The notes beneath the pieces are model-generated. The model was not told where the DNA came from, searched no databases, and saw only the letters and a list, made by a program, of their open reading frames with translations. Positions 20,764 through 32,500 of a DNA stretch of 64,000 nt are shown piece by piece. Origin of the DNA: Trebouxia sp. TZW2008. Lineage: Eukaryota > Chlorophyta > Trebouxiophyceae > Trebouxiales > Trebouxiaceae. A program made the position numbers and the translations under genes. The number at the start of each line of letters is the position of its first letter. Position 1 is the first letter of the stretch. Location of the stretch: NCBI GenBank assembly GCA_002118135.1, contig BDIU01000053.1, forward strand, positions 310,001-374,000, read 5' to 3'.

Positions 20764-23190
20764 TCATGCACCAATGTCTGCAAGGGTTTTGGACTGAGCA
20801 CGCATTGACGCTGTTGCATGACTTGGGCTGCAGCAACCCTGGGCTGCCTCTATAAACAGAGGTTTCCATTCTGACGCCTCACAGCGAAGACTTTTGTTTT
20901 TGCATCTTCTCTTTTTCATGACTTGGGCAGCAGCAGCCGGTGTTGATGCTGATGGCAAAGCTGTCTTGCCTAAATGTATGCAAAGCTCAACAACAAGCAA
21001 AACATCGTGTCGGCAATATTGAAGCCAGCTATATGCCAGCCCACAAAAATAGGTCCTGAGTTGTTGAGCAGAGTATGAGGTATGGTTGAGCGTGCCAAAC
21101 TGCTCAGTTACACTGTTGCAATATGCCAAGTTTCTAACATAATGTAGACAGGCACTGTCATTGTTAGTCACAGCATGACGTGAGCACACCTGTTGTGCGC
21201 TGCCATCCCAGCTGTTGGTGCTGGCAGGGCTGTTGCCAGCAGCCCTAGCAGAGCCCCGGGCTACAAACTCAGCGGGAGCCCCAGGCACCTGCGGCAGCTC
21301 CTTTGTCTCCCACAACAGCTTCTGATTATGCTTCCTCTTCTTGGATTTGCCCCTTGGGTTGGGACTGTTCTGTGTGATGCCATCCTGTGACTGCCCCACT
21401 AAAGCTGCGGCTGGCTGGACGTTGGCTGCGGCCGCAGCTGCAGCGGTAGGCTGGCTGGGGTCAGCCACCACAGCCGCGGCTGCTGCAGACGGCGGCGGGA
21501 GGGAGACTGGCTGCTGCAAGTCATGCCTTGCCAGGTTCCTGAGGCGGAGTGCTTCCATTCGGGCAGCATGGTGCAGACCTTGGTCATTGCTGGCAGTTTG
21601 GGTGGCTCGCTTTGCCTTCATGGCCTGCTCATGCATGAGCTTGTCAGCCGCAGCCAAAGCCGCCGCTTTGGTAGCCTCAGAAAGGTTGACAGGCTGAGCA
21701 ACTGTTGAGGCAGGAAGGGTTTTGGAGACCAGGGTCTGGTTTGATTGGTGCTGCTGTGCAAACTCTGCTGCCAGCCGTGAGGCTGCCTCCTTCCCTGTCT
21801 TCATCAGTGCAGATGTTGGAGACAGGAAAGTTGATTGTGCCGCCTCTGCCACTGCAGGCTGCGTAAGCCCTGTTGTCGCCATTGGGATTGGCAATAGCGC
21901 TGGGACTGAGCTGCTCAATGGCAGGGTGACTGCACCTGAAAAAGCTAGTCTGCTTGCTGCGCCCGTCTCACTTGTTGGCATTTGCCCTTGAGCTGCTGAT
22001 ACAGCAGCCAAGCTTGTGCTTGCTGGAGCACTGCTGCTGATTGGAAGTCCAACAAGCGCTCCATTTGCTGCAGGTACAGCTGTCAGTGGCGCAGCAGAAG
22101 CTTGGGCAAGAGTCACAGGCACTGCTGTCACCGCAGCAGCAGCAGTCGGGCTAGCCACAGCTGTGGTGACATTCACAGACTCCTCACGTGTCATGGCGTC
22201 CCACTTGCGCTTTGAGGCGGGCTTGAGGGCGGGTTGAAGGGGTACAGGCACAGATACCTGTGGGGCACCCCCCAGGGCATCAAGAACCGCCTCAGAGCGA
22301 CCAGCTGCCGCCAAATATTTAGCAAGGACAGCCTCGATGTCATAAGGCGCTGCCCCAGACACAGCAGCTGCAGCAGAAGTGGCTGTGGCGGGAGGGGCAG
22401 TGGCCACAGCCTCAGGGGTACTAGCTGCCACAACAGGCCCAGCAAATATGGCCTCAGAGGCGTCAGGAACTGCCCCAGACAAGCCAGCTATAGCAGTGGT
22501 GGCAGCGGCAGGTGCTGTTCCTGTGGTCAGCTTGGGCTGAGGTGCTGCAGCTGTGGCAGAACTTACAGGTGGCTGCCGCTGCTGCACTTTGGTTGCAGCA
22601 CTGCTGATTTGATGGACACTCTGAGCAGCATTGGCCCTTGCAGAGGAAGGCGCACCTTTATTGCTAGGCTTTGCTGGCTTTGATGCTGCGGCAGAGGCTG
22701 TGCCCAGCTGTGATGCGGCTGATGCCACAGCTGTGGTTGTGACTGGAGCCACGCTGCTGTTGGGACCGCCACTCACAGCAGGCTGCGCCACAGCTATGGT
22801 GGTCACAAGTGGGGCCACCCTACTGTCTGGTTTAGCACTTACAGCAGGCTGAGGAAAAGTCAGAGTGTTAGCAACTGCATCAGCCAGGGCTGGCTGAGCA
22901 GGTCCTGTCCTGCCATCAGGGCCTTTGGAAGTGTGCTGGCTGCTGTAAATGGGCAGTGGCAGCTGTGCTGTGAGCTGTGGTGACTGAGATACACTTGTGT
23001 TGACAGCCTGAGGAACAGTGGGAGTGACCACAGCCTGAGACATGCAAGCAAGGAGGATGGCACGTAACTCGTCAGCTGTGTAACTCTGTAGCAGCTCCTC
23101 GGCTGATGCTGCGCCAGCTGCCTTGTCTAGAAATGCTGTTCTGCTGGTTGAAGCTGCTGCAGTTCTGCTGCTTAAGGCTCCTGCAACTGG
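20764..23190 (-). CDS. Large Ala/Thr/Ser-rich disordered exon
   Basis: A minus-strand reading frame of about 800 codons is mostly Ala, Val, Thr, Ser and Pro with little order. Near its start is a short helical segment, SAEELLQSYTADELRAILLA. Near 21190-21360 is a basic patch (RGKSKKRKHNQKLLWETKEL) ending at a CAACAG|GTGTGC donor. The true exon start is probably the acceptor AGTTGCAG near 23180, because the longer open frame begins inside a transposon-like repeat at 23206-23377. The part after 21190 (KKRRCKNKSLRC, SEWKPLFIEAA) may be read through or spliced. Family unrecognised; a nuclear protein is a fair guess from the basic patch. Confidence 0.5.
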   Translation of the reverse strand, partial: PVAGALSSRTAAASTSRTAFLDKAAGAASAEELLQSYTADELRAILLACMSQAVVTPTVPQAVNTSVSQSPQLTAQLPLPIYSSQHTSKGPDGRTGPAQPALADAVANTLTFPQPAVSAKPDSRVAPLVTTIAVAQPAVSGGPNSSVAPVTTTAVASAASQLGTASAAASKPAKPSNKGAPSSARANAAQSVHQISSAATKVQQRQPPVSSATAAAPQPKLTTGTAPAAATTAIAGLSGAVPDASEAIFAGPVVAASTPEAVATAPPATATSAAAAVSGAAPYDIEAVLAKYLAAAGRSEAVLDALGGAPQVSVPVPLQPALKPASKRKWDAMTREESVNVTTAVASPTAAAAVTAVPVTLAQASAAPLTAVPAANGALVGLPISSSAPASTSLAAVSAAQGQMPTSETGAASRLAFSGAVTLPLSSSVPALLPIPMATTGLTQPAVAEAAQSTFLSPTSALMKTGKEAASRLAAEFAQQHQSNQTLVSKTLPASTVAQPVNLSEATKAAALAAADKLMHEQAMKAKRATQTASNDQGLHHAARMEALRLRNLARHDLQQPVSLPPPSAAAAAVVADPSQPTAAAAAAANVQPAAALVGQSQDGITQNSPNPRGKSKKRKHNQKLLWETKELPQVPGAPAEFVARGSARAAGNSPASTNSWDGSAQQVCSRHAVTNNDSACLHYVRNLAYCNSVTEQFGTLNHTSYSAQQLRTYFCGLAYSWLQYCRHDVLLVVELCIHLGKTALPSASTPAAAAQVMKKRRCKNKSLRCEASEWKPLFIEAAQGCCSPSHATASMRAQSKTLADIGA

Positions 23191-23205
23191 AATGGTGCCA
23201 TGTGT

Positions 23206-23377
23206 TACTGTCCTCGTTGTAAGGACACTTGATGTCAAGACATTCTTGATGCAAGGACAATGCAATTGGGAGCCAATCACTGTGTTCTGACTGCAATGGC
23301 ACCTCTCATTAAGGACAATTCAGTGTAAGGCTTTTTCTTGGCAACCCCAGCAGTTGCTAAAAAGAGAATTTACTGTA
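23206..23377 (-). mobile_element. Short pogo/Tc1-like MITE, copy 1
   Basis: On the minus strand this reads TA then CAGTAAATTCTC at one end and ...GTCCTTACAACGAGGACAGTAA at the other. It shares its whole length with copies at 33160-33337 and 56966-57143: TTGCCAAGAAAAA, TGAATTGTCCTTA, CATTGCAGTCAGAAC and CTTGCATCAAGAATGT. TA flanks and CAGTA ends fit the pogo branch of Tc1/mariner. There is no transposase, so it would be non-autonomous. Confidence 0.7.
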
Positions 23378-23989
23378 CAATGAATGCAGAAAGCAACATC
23401 AAAATTGCTGTTACACCTTAGGGAATGCTGGGTCATGCTGCAACTATACAATCAGCTGCTTGCAAAGATTATGCTGCAGGTGACATGGCAATCTGTACAG
23501 CTTGGCACAAGTAAGGTCCACTTAGCATGGTGCACAAATGCCAAAATGCATTGAGTTGGCATTTGGGCAGAAAAAAGCAGGTGCAGAGCAGCATCGACAC
23601 TGCACCATGCAAGAGGACAGGCGACATTGTGACAAGTAAACAATGCAGGCTCTGCTGTCCATCTCAAGATCAGCAAACCCCGGCAATAGCTTTGTACAAC
23701 AGCTTTGTACCTCTGCTTTTCTCTTTCTTGGAGCTTGTATCACAAGACAGTAGCAGCCACACCACATTTGTAGAGAGCGCTGGCAGACTCATGGCCCAAC
23801 AGGATGAGCATTGTGCTCCAATGTTCCTGGGCTGCGGGCTTGCTAAACATGTAAGACTGGGAGCAACTAAAAGATTGCAAGACTGCCACTGCTGGGCAAA
23901 ACTGATCCTTCTCACGAAAGGCTCCTGCTAGGATGCCTGATGGCAAAGACATTTCTGATTGTGTTCCTTTCAGCATAAGCGATGCTTTG

Positions 23990-26900
23990 AATACCTGCTG
24001 GTGTGCCTGGCAGCAGCGCAATGAGCTGCGCCATCTGCTGCTTCATTCCCGCCAATTCCTGCAGCTGTGGCGTAACGGTGGCCAGGAGGCCCCTGAGGGC
24101 TCCCATCTCCTGCGCCAGCCCTGCCCCTGCCTCATTGAGCCCCGTTGCCTGCTGTGATGGGACCACAGCCAAAGCTGCTGATGGCTCAGCTGCATCCCTG
24201 CACTTAGACTTAGCACATCAATCCCATCAGCTTTCAGAACTTGCTGGTTTTCCCCTATACCTTTCCCGTTGCCTGCTGCATTGGGAGCCCAGCCAGAACA
24301 TTGAATGGCTCAGCTATCCGCTGCTATGTACTGATATAGGGGGTAGCTGAGCCATAGTACATAGCAGTTTATTCACAACAGTAGTTGCGTAGTGCTGCGT
24401 AAGGTGCCTTTCCCTTGTCTGACGGTTTGCAAATCAGTCCAAAGGCCCTGCCTGGTTTTGAGCAAGCCTTGCAGGTGACACTTGAGCGCACTAGCAGGTA
24501 CCTGAAGAGGCATGCAAGTGCTTGTTTGAACGCAAACTTAGACGCAGCATCAATGCCACCTCTGCTGGCAAAAGAGAAAATTATCACCACTGAGAAGATG
24601 CAGTATCAGTATGATTGCTGGGCAAGACAGGACATATTTGCAACAGGCTCGTGTGCTGTACTTTCCAACACACATGGCAACTCAAATCCTGAGCTGTGCG
24701 ATGGAGAAGTCAGAAGCTTGTAGTCTGGGCAGTAGCTGGGGTCACAGGAAGCACTGTTGAAGGTGCATGACACCGTCAAGGGTCAGTAACAGGTGCATGT
24801 GCTTGCCTGTTTGCAATTGCGCTTTCCTCATCAGGATTAGCAACAACAGCCCTGCTGCAGCATCCTTTGTTCCCTGTGCTGTGAAAGTGCACTGTAGTAA
24901 AGATACCCAAATCAGTTTGTCGAGAAATCGAGACAAACAGGGTGGTTGCAAAGTGACACCTGCCACTTTCATCTTGATGGGCTATGAGCTGCTCAGTCTC
25001 TGCTGCTGCTATGTGCTTGGGCCTTGACTGATGCTGCCTGAGCATTCTGTCTATCGCAAGCTGATGGCCAGCATCTGCTGCTTCCTTGTCGGCTTTGGAG
25101 GCCTCCAGATCTTTCTTGGCTGCCTGCAAGGACTTGTGCAGGCGCTGAACCTCATCCTTGTGCAGCTGCTGGCTCTGCTGCAAGGCGTCCTTCTGCTTCT
25201 GGATCAACTCATTCTGCTGATGCATCAAGTCCTTGTCTTTCTGGATCACTCCCTTGTCCTGCATTGCAGCTCTGAACATTCACCGTCACCATCACCATCA
25301 CCACTACTGCTGACATGCGCTACAGAGAGGTTGTATGACCCAGTTTGGCTACAGCAGCATACAGAAGCAACAAATAACTCTGTCCCTGCTCTGAAAATTG
25401 CTGCTGCGAAGGCATAACATAACAATGTCACATCACGGCAAGCAACAGGACCGCAACTTTGAATGACAATCATGCATGACTCTGCCCTTTCTGCCATGCA
25501 TTGATAGCTAGATGCCCATATTGCAATGGTACAACCAGTGACGACGCGCCGCGCTTGCACAGGTGACACCTGATCAATTGTGCAATGCAGTCAGACAGCT
25601 GCATGCACAGACTGCAAATGAGAAGCATCCAAACATGTGGGTAAAGCATGGCTTTCTGTTCAAACCATCATGATCAGCTTTGACACACTGAAGTCTTGTT
25701 ACCTTTTGAACAATGGCTTCAGAGGCTGTCAGGCTTTGCTCCAGCAGGCTGAGCTTGTCGGTGTGTTGCTTTGAAGCCTGCATGCAAGCAATGCCAACTC
25801 TTTAAGGCAGCAACAGCAGTGCTGACCATCACCTTGCCAGCGCAACAGCGGCAGCAGCAGCAGCAGCAGCACTGATCTTGTTTTGGCAGTGCACAACTGC
25901 CCACCTGCCGTTTGAGAGCATGCACAGCACAAACAGGATGCAGCAGATTTAGGCAGAACCTTGACAGCTTGCCAATCAAATGCACACAAAACGGCTGCTG
26001 ACAGCTGATTAAGCTGCAGGTGTGTTTGTCAATGCAATGTAAGCACACAGTACAAGGGACACAGGCAATGTGTACAAAATGGAGCTTACCTCATCAGCTT
26101 TCTTCTGAGCAGCAACTGCAGCAGCACACTGGGATCTACTGGTGGCCAGCTGTACAGTCAACTGTGCAATCCGTTGCTTTGCTGCGTCTGATGCCTGCAC
26201 ACCAGCAGTCACATCTGAATCTGGCAATGTGTGATGTATCAATTCACATCTGCATTGGTGAGACCTGCACTACATGTTGGTGCAGTCCACAATTGTTGTT
26301 GCGACACTACACTCAGTATGTCATCATTTTCGCTCAGTGAGAGCAGATATGCTTGCTGCACAAAGAGGAGGAAAGCGCAAATTAAGGGTTGCATACGGTT
26401 CTTGTTGCTCAACTTGATTGTATAAATGACAAGCAGTATGCAGGCATGTGCGATGTACTTGTGAGCAGCAAACGCAGCCCGACATGTCCGCTTGCTGCTT
26501 CAGTTCCTCCAGACACAAAATGCTTTTTGCAGCCTTGCGCAACCCAAATGAGGCTGCGCTGCCCTGAAATCTATTGCTGATGGGTGCACGCACGTTGTTG
26601 CCTTGCAACTACCTGCAAGTCTTCCAGTCTTTTAGCTTTGAGCTCTAACAGCTGCATCTCCACCAAAGATAGCTTGGACACAGCTTGGTCATGAGCGCTT
26701 TGCACCTGCAGCCCATCCACATATATAAGTCTCTTCATGCAGGCAGCTCAAACTCTGCAGGCTGTGGTGACAGTGGGCTGTTGTGATGATGGATGCTTCT
26801 GTGAAGCCCAGCTTGACAGCAATTGTCAACATATCTGCATGCAATGTAGCGCTGAGCTTTAGCTCTTGTAGCTGCATGCTCAAGATCGCCAGGACAGCAG

Positions 26901-28950
26901 GTGGGACCTGCGCTGTCCTGATTAGATGCTGACTTTGGGGTGCAGCATTGCTTGGCACTGATCATGCACGTTGTCGACTTTGAAAAGTTGAATATCAGAC
27001 GTCCCTACATAAACGCTTACAACAAGCCTGCCTGGCGAGACAGGGCGTGGGCGACACACACCTAGCGCATGTGCTGGAATGTATAATGATTATTATCATG
27101 CACATGTGCACAGGTGATGTTTCTCACAGTGGACCAGAACATGTCCAGAAGCCCGCGTAAGTTTGATGCTGTACTGTGGCGCAGACATAAAGAGCACACT
27201 GCGCATAACGCTGTGTCGGACACATGCCAAGACACACAAGATGTACCGCGCTCTGTCGTACTGTAACCGCCATGTGCACCTGACATACCAACAGCGACCA
27301 AACATGCACATGCATGGGTGCAGATGTCAGCCATGGTCTGGGAGAGCAAAGCGCACCTTCTGCTGCTGAGCTTGAGCCGCCTGCTGAGCTGCTTTGGCTT
27401 CCTGCTGAGCTGCTTTAGCTTCCTGCTGAGCTGCTTTGGCTCCCTGCTGAGCTGCTTTGGCTTCCTGTTTGGCGGTTCCCACCTCCTTGGCATGCTGCTG
27501 ACTGCTTGCCTCTGCTGCCTGCAATAGTACACAATGTGTACGTATGCAACATATGCATATGCACCATATGTACATGTGTTTGTGCATGTGTATTTGTGCA
27601 ATAGTATATGATCACATGTACGAGTATATGTATGTCATGGAAATCTATGAGACAGGGCCTAGCACAAGCAATTTGCGCGCGATGCGCGCAAGTGTCAGCC
27701 CAGGACAATGCTCTGGCACACAGCCAAAGCTACAACCTAGGACGCAGCTGCATGCGATGCAAGCAAAGATTGGGCACTTTCGGATGGTGGTCGTGGTGGT
27801 ACCTGTTGTAGCTGCCTGCTAGACACCCTCAACTCAGCATTAGCTGTTTCCAGCTGTGCAACCTTCTGACCAGCAGCCTTGACAGCCTGTATACATACCA
27901 CTAGCAACAATACAGAAAGGATAGAGTGGTATTTCGACTTGTTGTTTTGATGAGGTAACATATGAAAGGCTAACCTTCAACTGACAGAAGCGCTTGGTGA
28001 CAGCAAATGCATCATGACTTGGTGTCTCAGGCATGACAGTCAGGATATCATGACAGTCATCTGAGCTGCGCTGGAGCACTGCTGTTGCTGGAGAGGTTGC
28101 CAGTTCAGGGCACTGCAGCTTTCATGTGATTCAGATAAGCTGCTGATCTGTGATGCAATTGGATGGCAAGGTAATCAACAGCAAACAAGCGCTGTGAGTC
28201 ACACAATGAGGCGCTGTTGTGCTGATGTAGCTGATGACATGCTGTTTGACATTGTGAAATATCAGGAAAGCAATACTATGATATCCTGACCTGCACTGCC
28301 TGTGTGTGGGCCGAGCTTGCTTCTGCTGCTGTGAGCTGCAACTCCGCTGCAAGCACACAGAATATGCTCGCACCAATGTCAAGCCTTGCATCAGCACAAC
28401 ATCTATAATGAGTGCTTCTCCAAGGCGCATCACAGCTCTCCTAATGACACACCAAACGACTTATACACGACATTACAAATGAACCTTGAAATGGTCAGCA
28501 AGCAATGAAGTGTTTGGCAAGCACAGACCAGCAAGCTATGACAGGGCAATGTAGCAATGTCATGGCTAGCAATGCACATAGCTGCAACATTGTGATAATT
28601 CTTACCATTCTGATCTAGTAGCTTGTCCAATTCCTCGTCATCAGCCTGTTTCACCTCTGCAAGCTCAGTTTGCAAAGCTCGGATCTGCTCCTGAAGCTCA
28701 AGAGTGTCTCCAAACTCTGTGTGGTCATCCAGCTGACCTTGCACCATCTGCAGGCACGGTACGTCAATGATCTAGTCATCATGCATGTGCTTACCAACTG
28801 TGTCTTTGCTTGTGGCGCACTTGCCAGCAAAGCAACTTGCCTGTAGCAGCAGCCTCTTCTGATGTGAGCCGACATCGCTCGACTGACGTCTTGGGACGGA
28901 GGCTCTGGCCTGCAGAGCAGTATTAGAGCCTTTTGGCAAAGCTGTTGCAT
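23990..28950 (-). CDS. Multi-exon coiled-coil protein
   Basis: At least eight minus-strand exons encode long heptad-rich helices. In reading order they are: about 28850-28910 (RRQSSDVGSHQKRLLLQ), 28747 down to about 28615 (LELQEQIRALQTELAEVKQ, EELDKLLDQN), about 27810-27890 (GQKVAQLETANAELRVSSRQ), about 27350-27520 (EAKAAQQ repeats), about 26090-26200 (AKQRIAQLTVQLATSRSQC), about 25700-25780, about 25040-25260 (NELIQKQKDALQQSQQLHKD, KSLQAAKKDLEASKADKEA) and about 24000-24150 (LAQEMGALRGLL, GMKQQMAQLIALLPG). Exon edges are approximate. Such proteins are usually scaffolds of the cytoskeleton, centrosome or nuclear envelope; I cannot say which. The low-complexity exons down to 16543 on the same strand may be its C-terminal part. 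Confidence 0.6.
27366..27470 (-). repeat. 21-bp coding minisatellite, five units
   Basis: The plus-strand unit GAGCTGCTTTGGCTTCCTGCT repeats about five times. On the minus strand each unit encodes EAKAAQQ, exactly one coiled-coil heptad, so copy-number change keeps helix register. Confidence 0.8.
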
Positions 28951-29592
28951 GCACTTGACACCTATCCGCAGTTTGACAAGCCAGCAGAGTTAGAGCACTA
29001 AGATGGCTTTGACACGAACCTGCGGTAGCGTCACCAGCGCAGTGCTCATCTTACAGCCCTACGCCGACCTGAAGAGGAACGCATCCGACGACGACGCAGA
29101 TGTCGCACTGGTGTGCAAGGTGTAATACAACTTGGATCGCACAGGCCAACCTGAGACGCATGACATGAGATCGCAATTTGCAAATGCTTCTGTTGACGTG
29201 CTCGCTTTTTGCATTGCTCTATTCAAGCGGCAACAGTAGCTGGTCAAAGCGGCAGGTTGCGATCAGGGAAGCGAAAAATGATCGGCTGCTCCTGTTCTTC
29301 TTCATCACTGTCCGAGAATGGTTGAAATTTTAGTCCATGTGCACGAGCTGACGCAGAAATGGTGTTGACCTTGAGGTAAGGAACTGCGATTAGCGCGGGA
29401 TCCAGGCTCAGCCTTTCGACACTCGCAACCCCCTGTTAGAGATCAGCTCGCGACGCAGCTGCTTGCGATCCTGCCCTGACAGCTTGCTCGCTGCGGGCAG
29501 GCGCTGGCCTATCGGGCCTGTGTCGTGACGTCGCATGCCCAGCTCCTCTACGAGGGCACAGAGTTTTCCAGGTCTGGGGTGAACAGACGCGC
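28951..29592. promoter_or_regulatory. Divergent region between coiled-coil and BSD genes
   Basis: The minus-strand coiled-coil gene and the plus-strand BSD gene read away from this segment, so both promoters should lie here. ATGs at 29003 and elsewhere open only short frames. I see no distinctive motif. Confidence 0.35.
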
Positions 29593-32500
29593 ATGGACTT
29601 TTTAGGCGATGTGTTTGGTGAGTTCGACTCTGATTGTTGGTATGATCGTGAATGATGCGCAAAGACTTGACCCGAATACACCTTGCAGGGCCCTCAGCTT
29701 CGAAAGCACTCTTTGAGGGCCTTAACCGTGTTGTCGGAGAGGGCCTGGTTGCTCATGACTGGTTCGCACCACAAGAAGTAATAGAAGAGCCTGTCAGGCT
29801 GCCGTGGCAGGCTGTGACTTCGGAAGAACAAAGCTATGAAAGGTAACACGTGCTGTCATGCCTCGGTACATGCATGGATAGGTTCCGGGCACCACCACGA
29901 ATCCAAGGCAACCTCTCTTGATGGTTGCTAAATCTGACTTGACTGTTCTGCCGATGTTTGACTGCTTCGCTGCTTGCGGATGGTTTGACCCGGTCACCAA
30001 AAACCTACGACATCCTCCTGACGTCTTTTGTTGACACAGGCAACTTCGAGACGCCATCTTGCTCATTTCTCAGGTAACGTTACAGCCCGGATTTGGAGTG
30101 ATTCTTTTGCCTGCTATCTGTCACTTACAGCTGACACCAGACTGGCCCTGCTGCAGAGTCCTCAGATCTTCCTGCAAGATGCTCAGGTTGCAGCTAGTGA
30201 GCTGCCAGCAGACGTTCTTGCTTCAGCTGGCGCTGTTCTGGAGGTGACTTTCTCTTTCCCTTATTGCAGTAATCGTGCTCATGACGTCAAAAGCTGCAGC
30301 TCTTGCAAGCTGCGCGCTTTCAACCAGGACTTGACCTTGATTTGCACCATTACACAGTAACTGATTGCGCCCACAAGGAATTGGATCTGTTCTGTTCATG
30401 CCATTCCTGCCATGCAGGCTGCAGGCCTGTCTGATTGTCTATAACTGCCAGCTGCCTTTGAAGCAAGCCATGAGATACTGAGAGACACTCAAACATCATC
30501 ACCCGACTTGAGCAACAAAAGTGACACTCTCAGTCAGCCAACTTATAAAGAAATCAATGTAACAATTCTATGCAGGCTGATGAGGGGCTGCGGCAGCTGC
30601 GTTTCCGCTTGGTTCCTAAGTACTGCAGTGAGGAGCAGTTTTGGGACAGGTACTTTGCAGCTGTGGAGAGGGTGAGGCAGCAAGTCAGGGAGGAGCAGAT
30701 GTGGGGCGATTTTGACATGCTGGATGCTGAGCCAGATCAACCAAAGGGTATGCTGACAAGCAACCCTCGTGATTAGCGATATCTGGTCAACCATTGTTGT
30801 CCCATGAGCATTCAATGCAAAGGATGGGGAACATTAAACTGCCTGTTGCAGTACTCTCGGTGCATTGCTCTGCAGCATCCTTACGTGATTCTAAAATTGA
30901 AAGCACGATGGCTCAAACTGGACTCCTGCACGGTCTTGTTGACTCTGCACAACTGATGTGCGTCACCATCCATTACCGCATGCTTGATTGTTGGCATGAC
31001 AAGATTGTATGGTCAGCTTCCATACTTGCCAAACACTGGATTCGGTAAGCACTTGCCACTCAGGCACATTCTGAAGCGCAGCTCACTTGCTGGTCTCACA
31101 ACCACCACGCCAGACACAGCTGTTGACACTCTTCCTGATCAGCCAATAACATGCCTTCTCTCTCAGCTGGCGTGCTTGAGTCACTCATCATGGCTGAGTC
31201 TGCTGGCTAGGCCTGCAAACCCGCTCATACTTTGCTTGATACCATCATTGGGAATGGTATGGTAAAGGGCACTTTGGCTTCTGACATCTACTGATACATC
31301 CCTCCGCCACCCCAATGTGAAACAGCGGCTCTTCCCCCTTCTTGCAGTCCACATGCTTGCAGATTGAACGAATCAATGAATGGATAACCATCTGAAGAGG
31401 ACGATGCTGGTTCCTGCAGCAAAATAGGAAACAAGCAGACAGCGTATTGAACTGCCATCACAAGGCAGCCTGCCAATGCCAAAGACATGTGTGCGTGTTG
31501 CTGCTGCAAAAGCTGCCAATGCCATGGAGACTGCTACCCACATGGTGCTCTCAGGCCATTCATCTCACAGTAACAGGATGCTATTGCTACGTGTAACCAA
31601 TTCACGATGTCAAGTTATTGCTGCCTGCAGCAAAAGCGGAAGCAAGCAGACAGCGCGTTGAACTGCCATCAGCAAGGCAGCCTGCCAATGCAACAGAGAC
31701 AGCCACCCACATGACACTCTCAGTCCAGTCTACAGGCAGTACCCACTCAGGCCAGACTGCTCGCCATGCCACAAATGGTGCTGCTGCAAAGCCCAGGCGC
31801 ATCAGGTGCAAGCAACAGGGACCAGAGCAGGGCTGTTCAGAACAGATGGTCATGTCAGGAGACCTGGGCAGTCAGGTGAACAATAAGCTGCTTTGTTTCA
31901 AGGAGATCTTTCCTTCTTATGATGCTGATGACAAGTCTCACAGCAAGCATGCATCATCATGAAAATTCTGACAGGCACATGCGGCATCGGCTTTGGCAAC
32001 ATAAGGCACATGGGACAAGCTGTATGTTATGCTGTCAGAAGCTGTGCATGAGTCTTTACAGTACCACTGACAGTGTTGGCCTGTGCAATGCAGGCTAGCA
32101 GTGCAACAGAGGCTTTGCTGCTGTCACCACGCAGTGTCGACTCCACTAGTACCAAGATGCCTACAGCAACATCTTGCCTATCGTCTCCAGCAGGCCCAGC
32201 TCCAATGGCACTTTTGCCTTCTGGGCCTTTGCCCCTCGGCCCAGGCTCGGTGGGCAACTCTCCTCCTGGGCCTTTCCCATTGGACCCAGCTTCAACAAGC
32301 AACTCCCCTTCTGGCCCACAGCCCATGGGCATGGAAGCGCTGGACACTCGCACTGCTTCCAGTTTGCCCAATGTCAGAGCCTCATCAGCAAACCGAGAAA
32401 CACATCAAACTGTAGCAGATACCTCCCTTCAAGGGCCTGGCAAGGGTAAGGTTGCAGCAGAGTCTGTCTCAACACAGCAGCGCAGCCCTAGCAACAGGCC

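Noticed and set aside
27318..27527. Leu/Phe/Cys-rich plus-strand frame resembling membrane spans
   Set aside because: It is the reverse reading of the EAKAAQQ heptad minisatellite.
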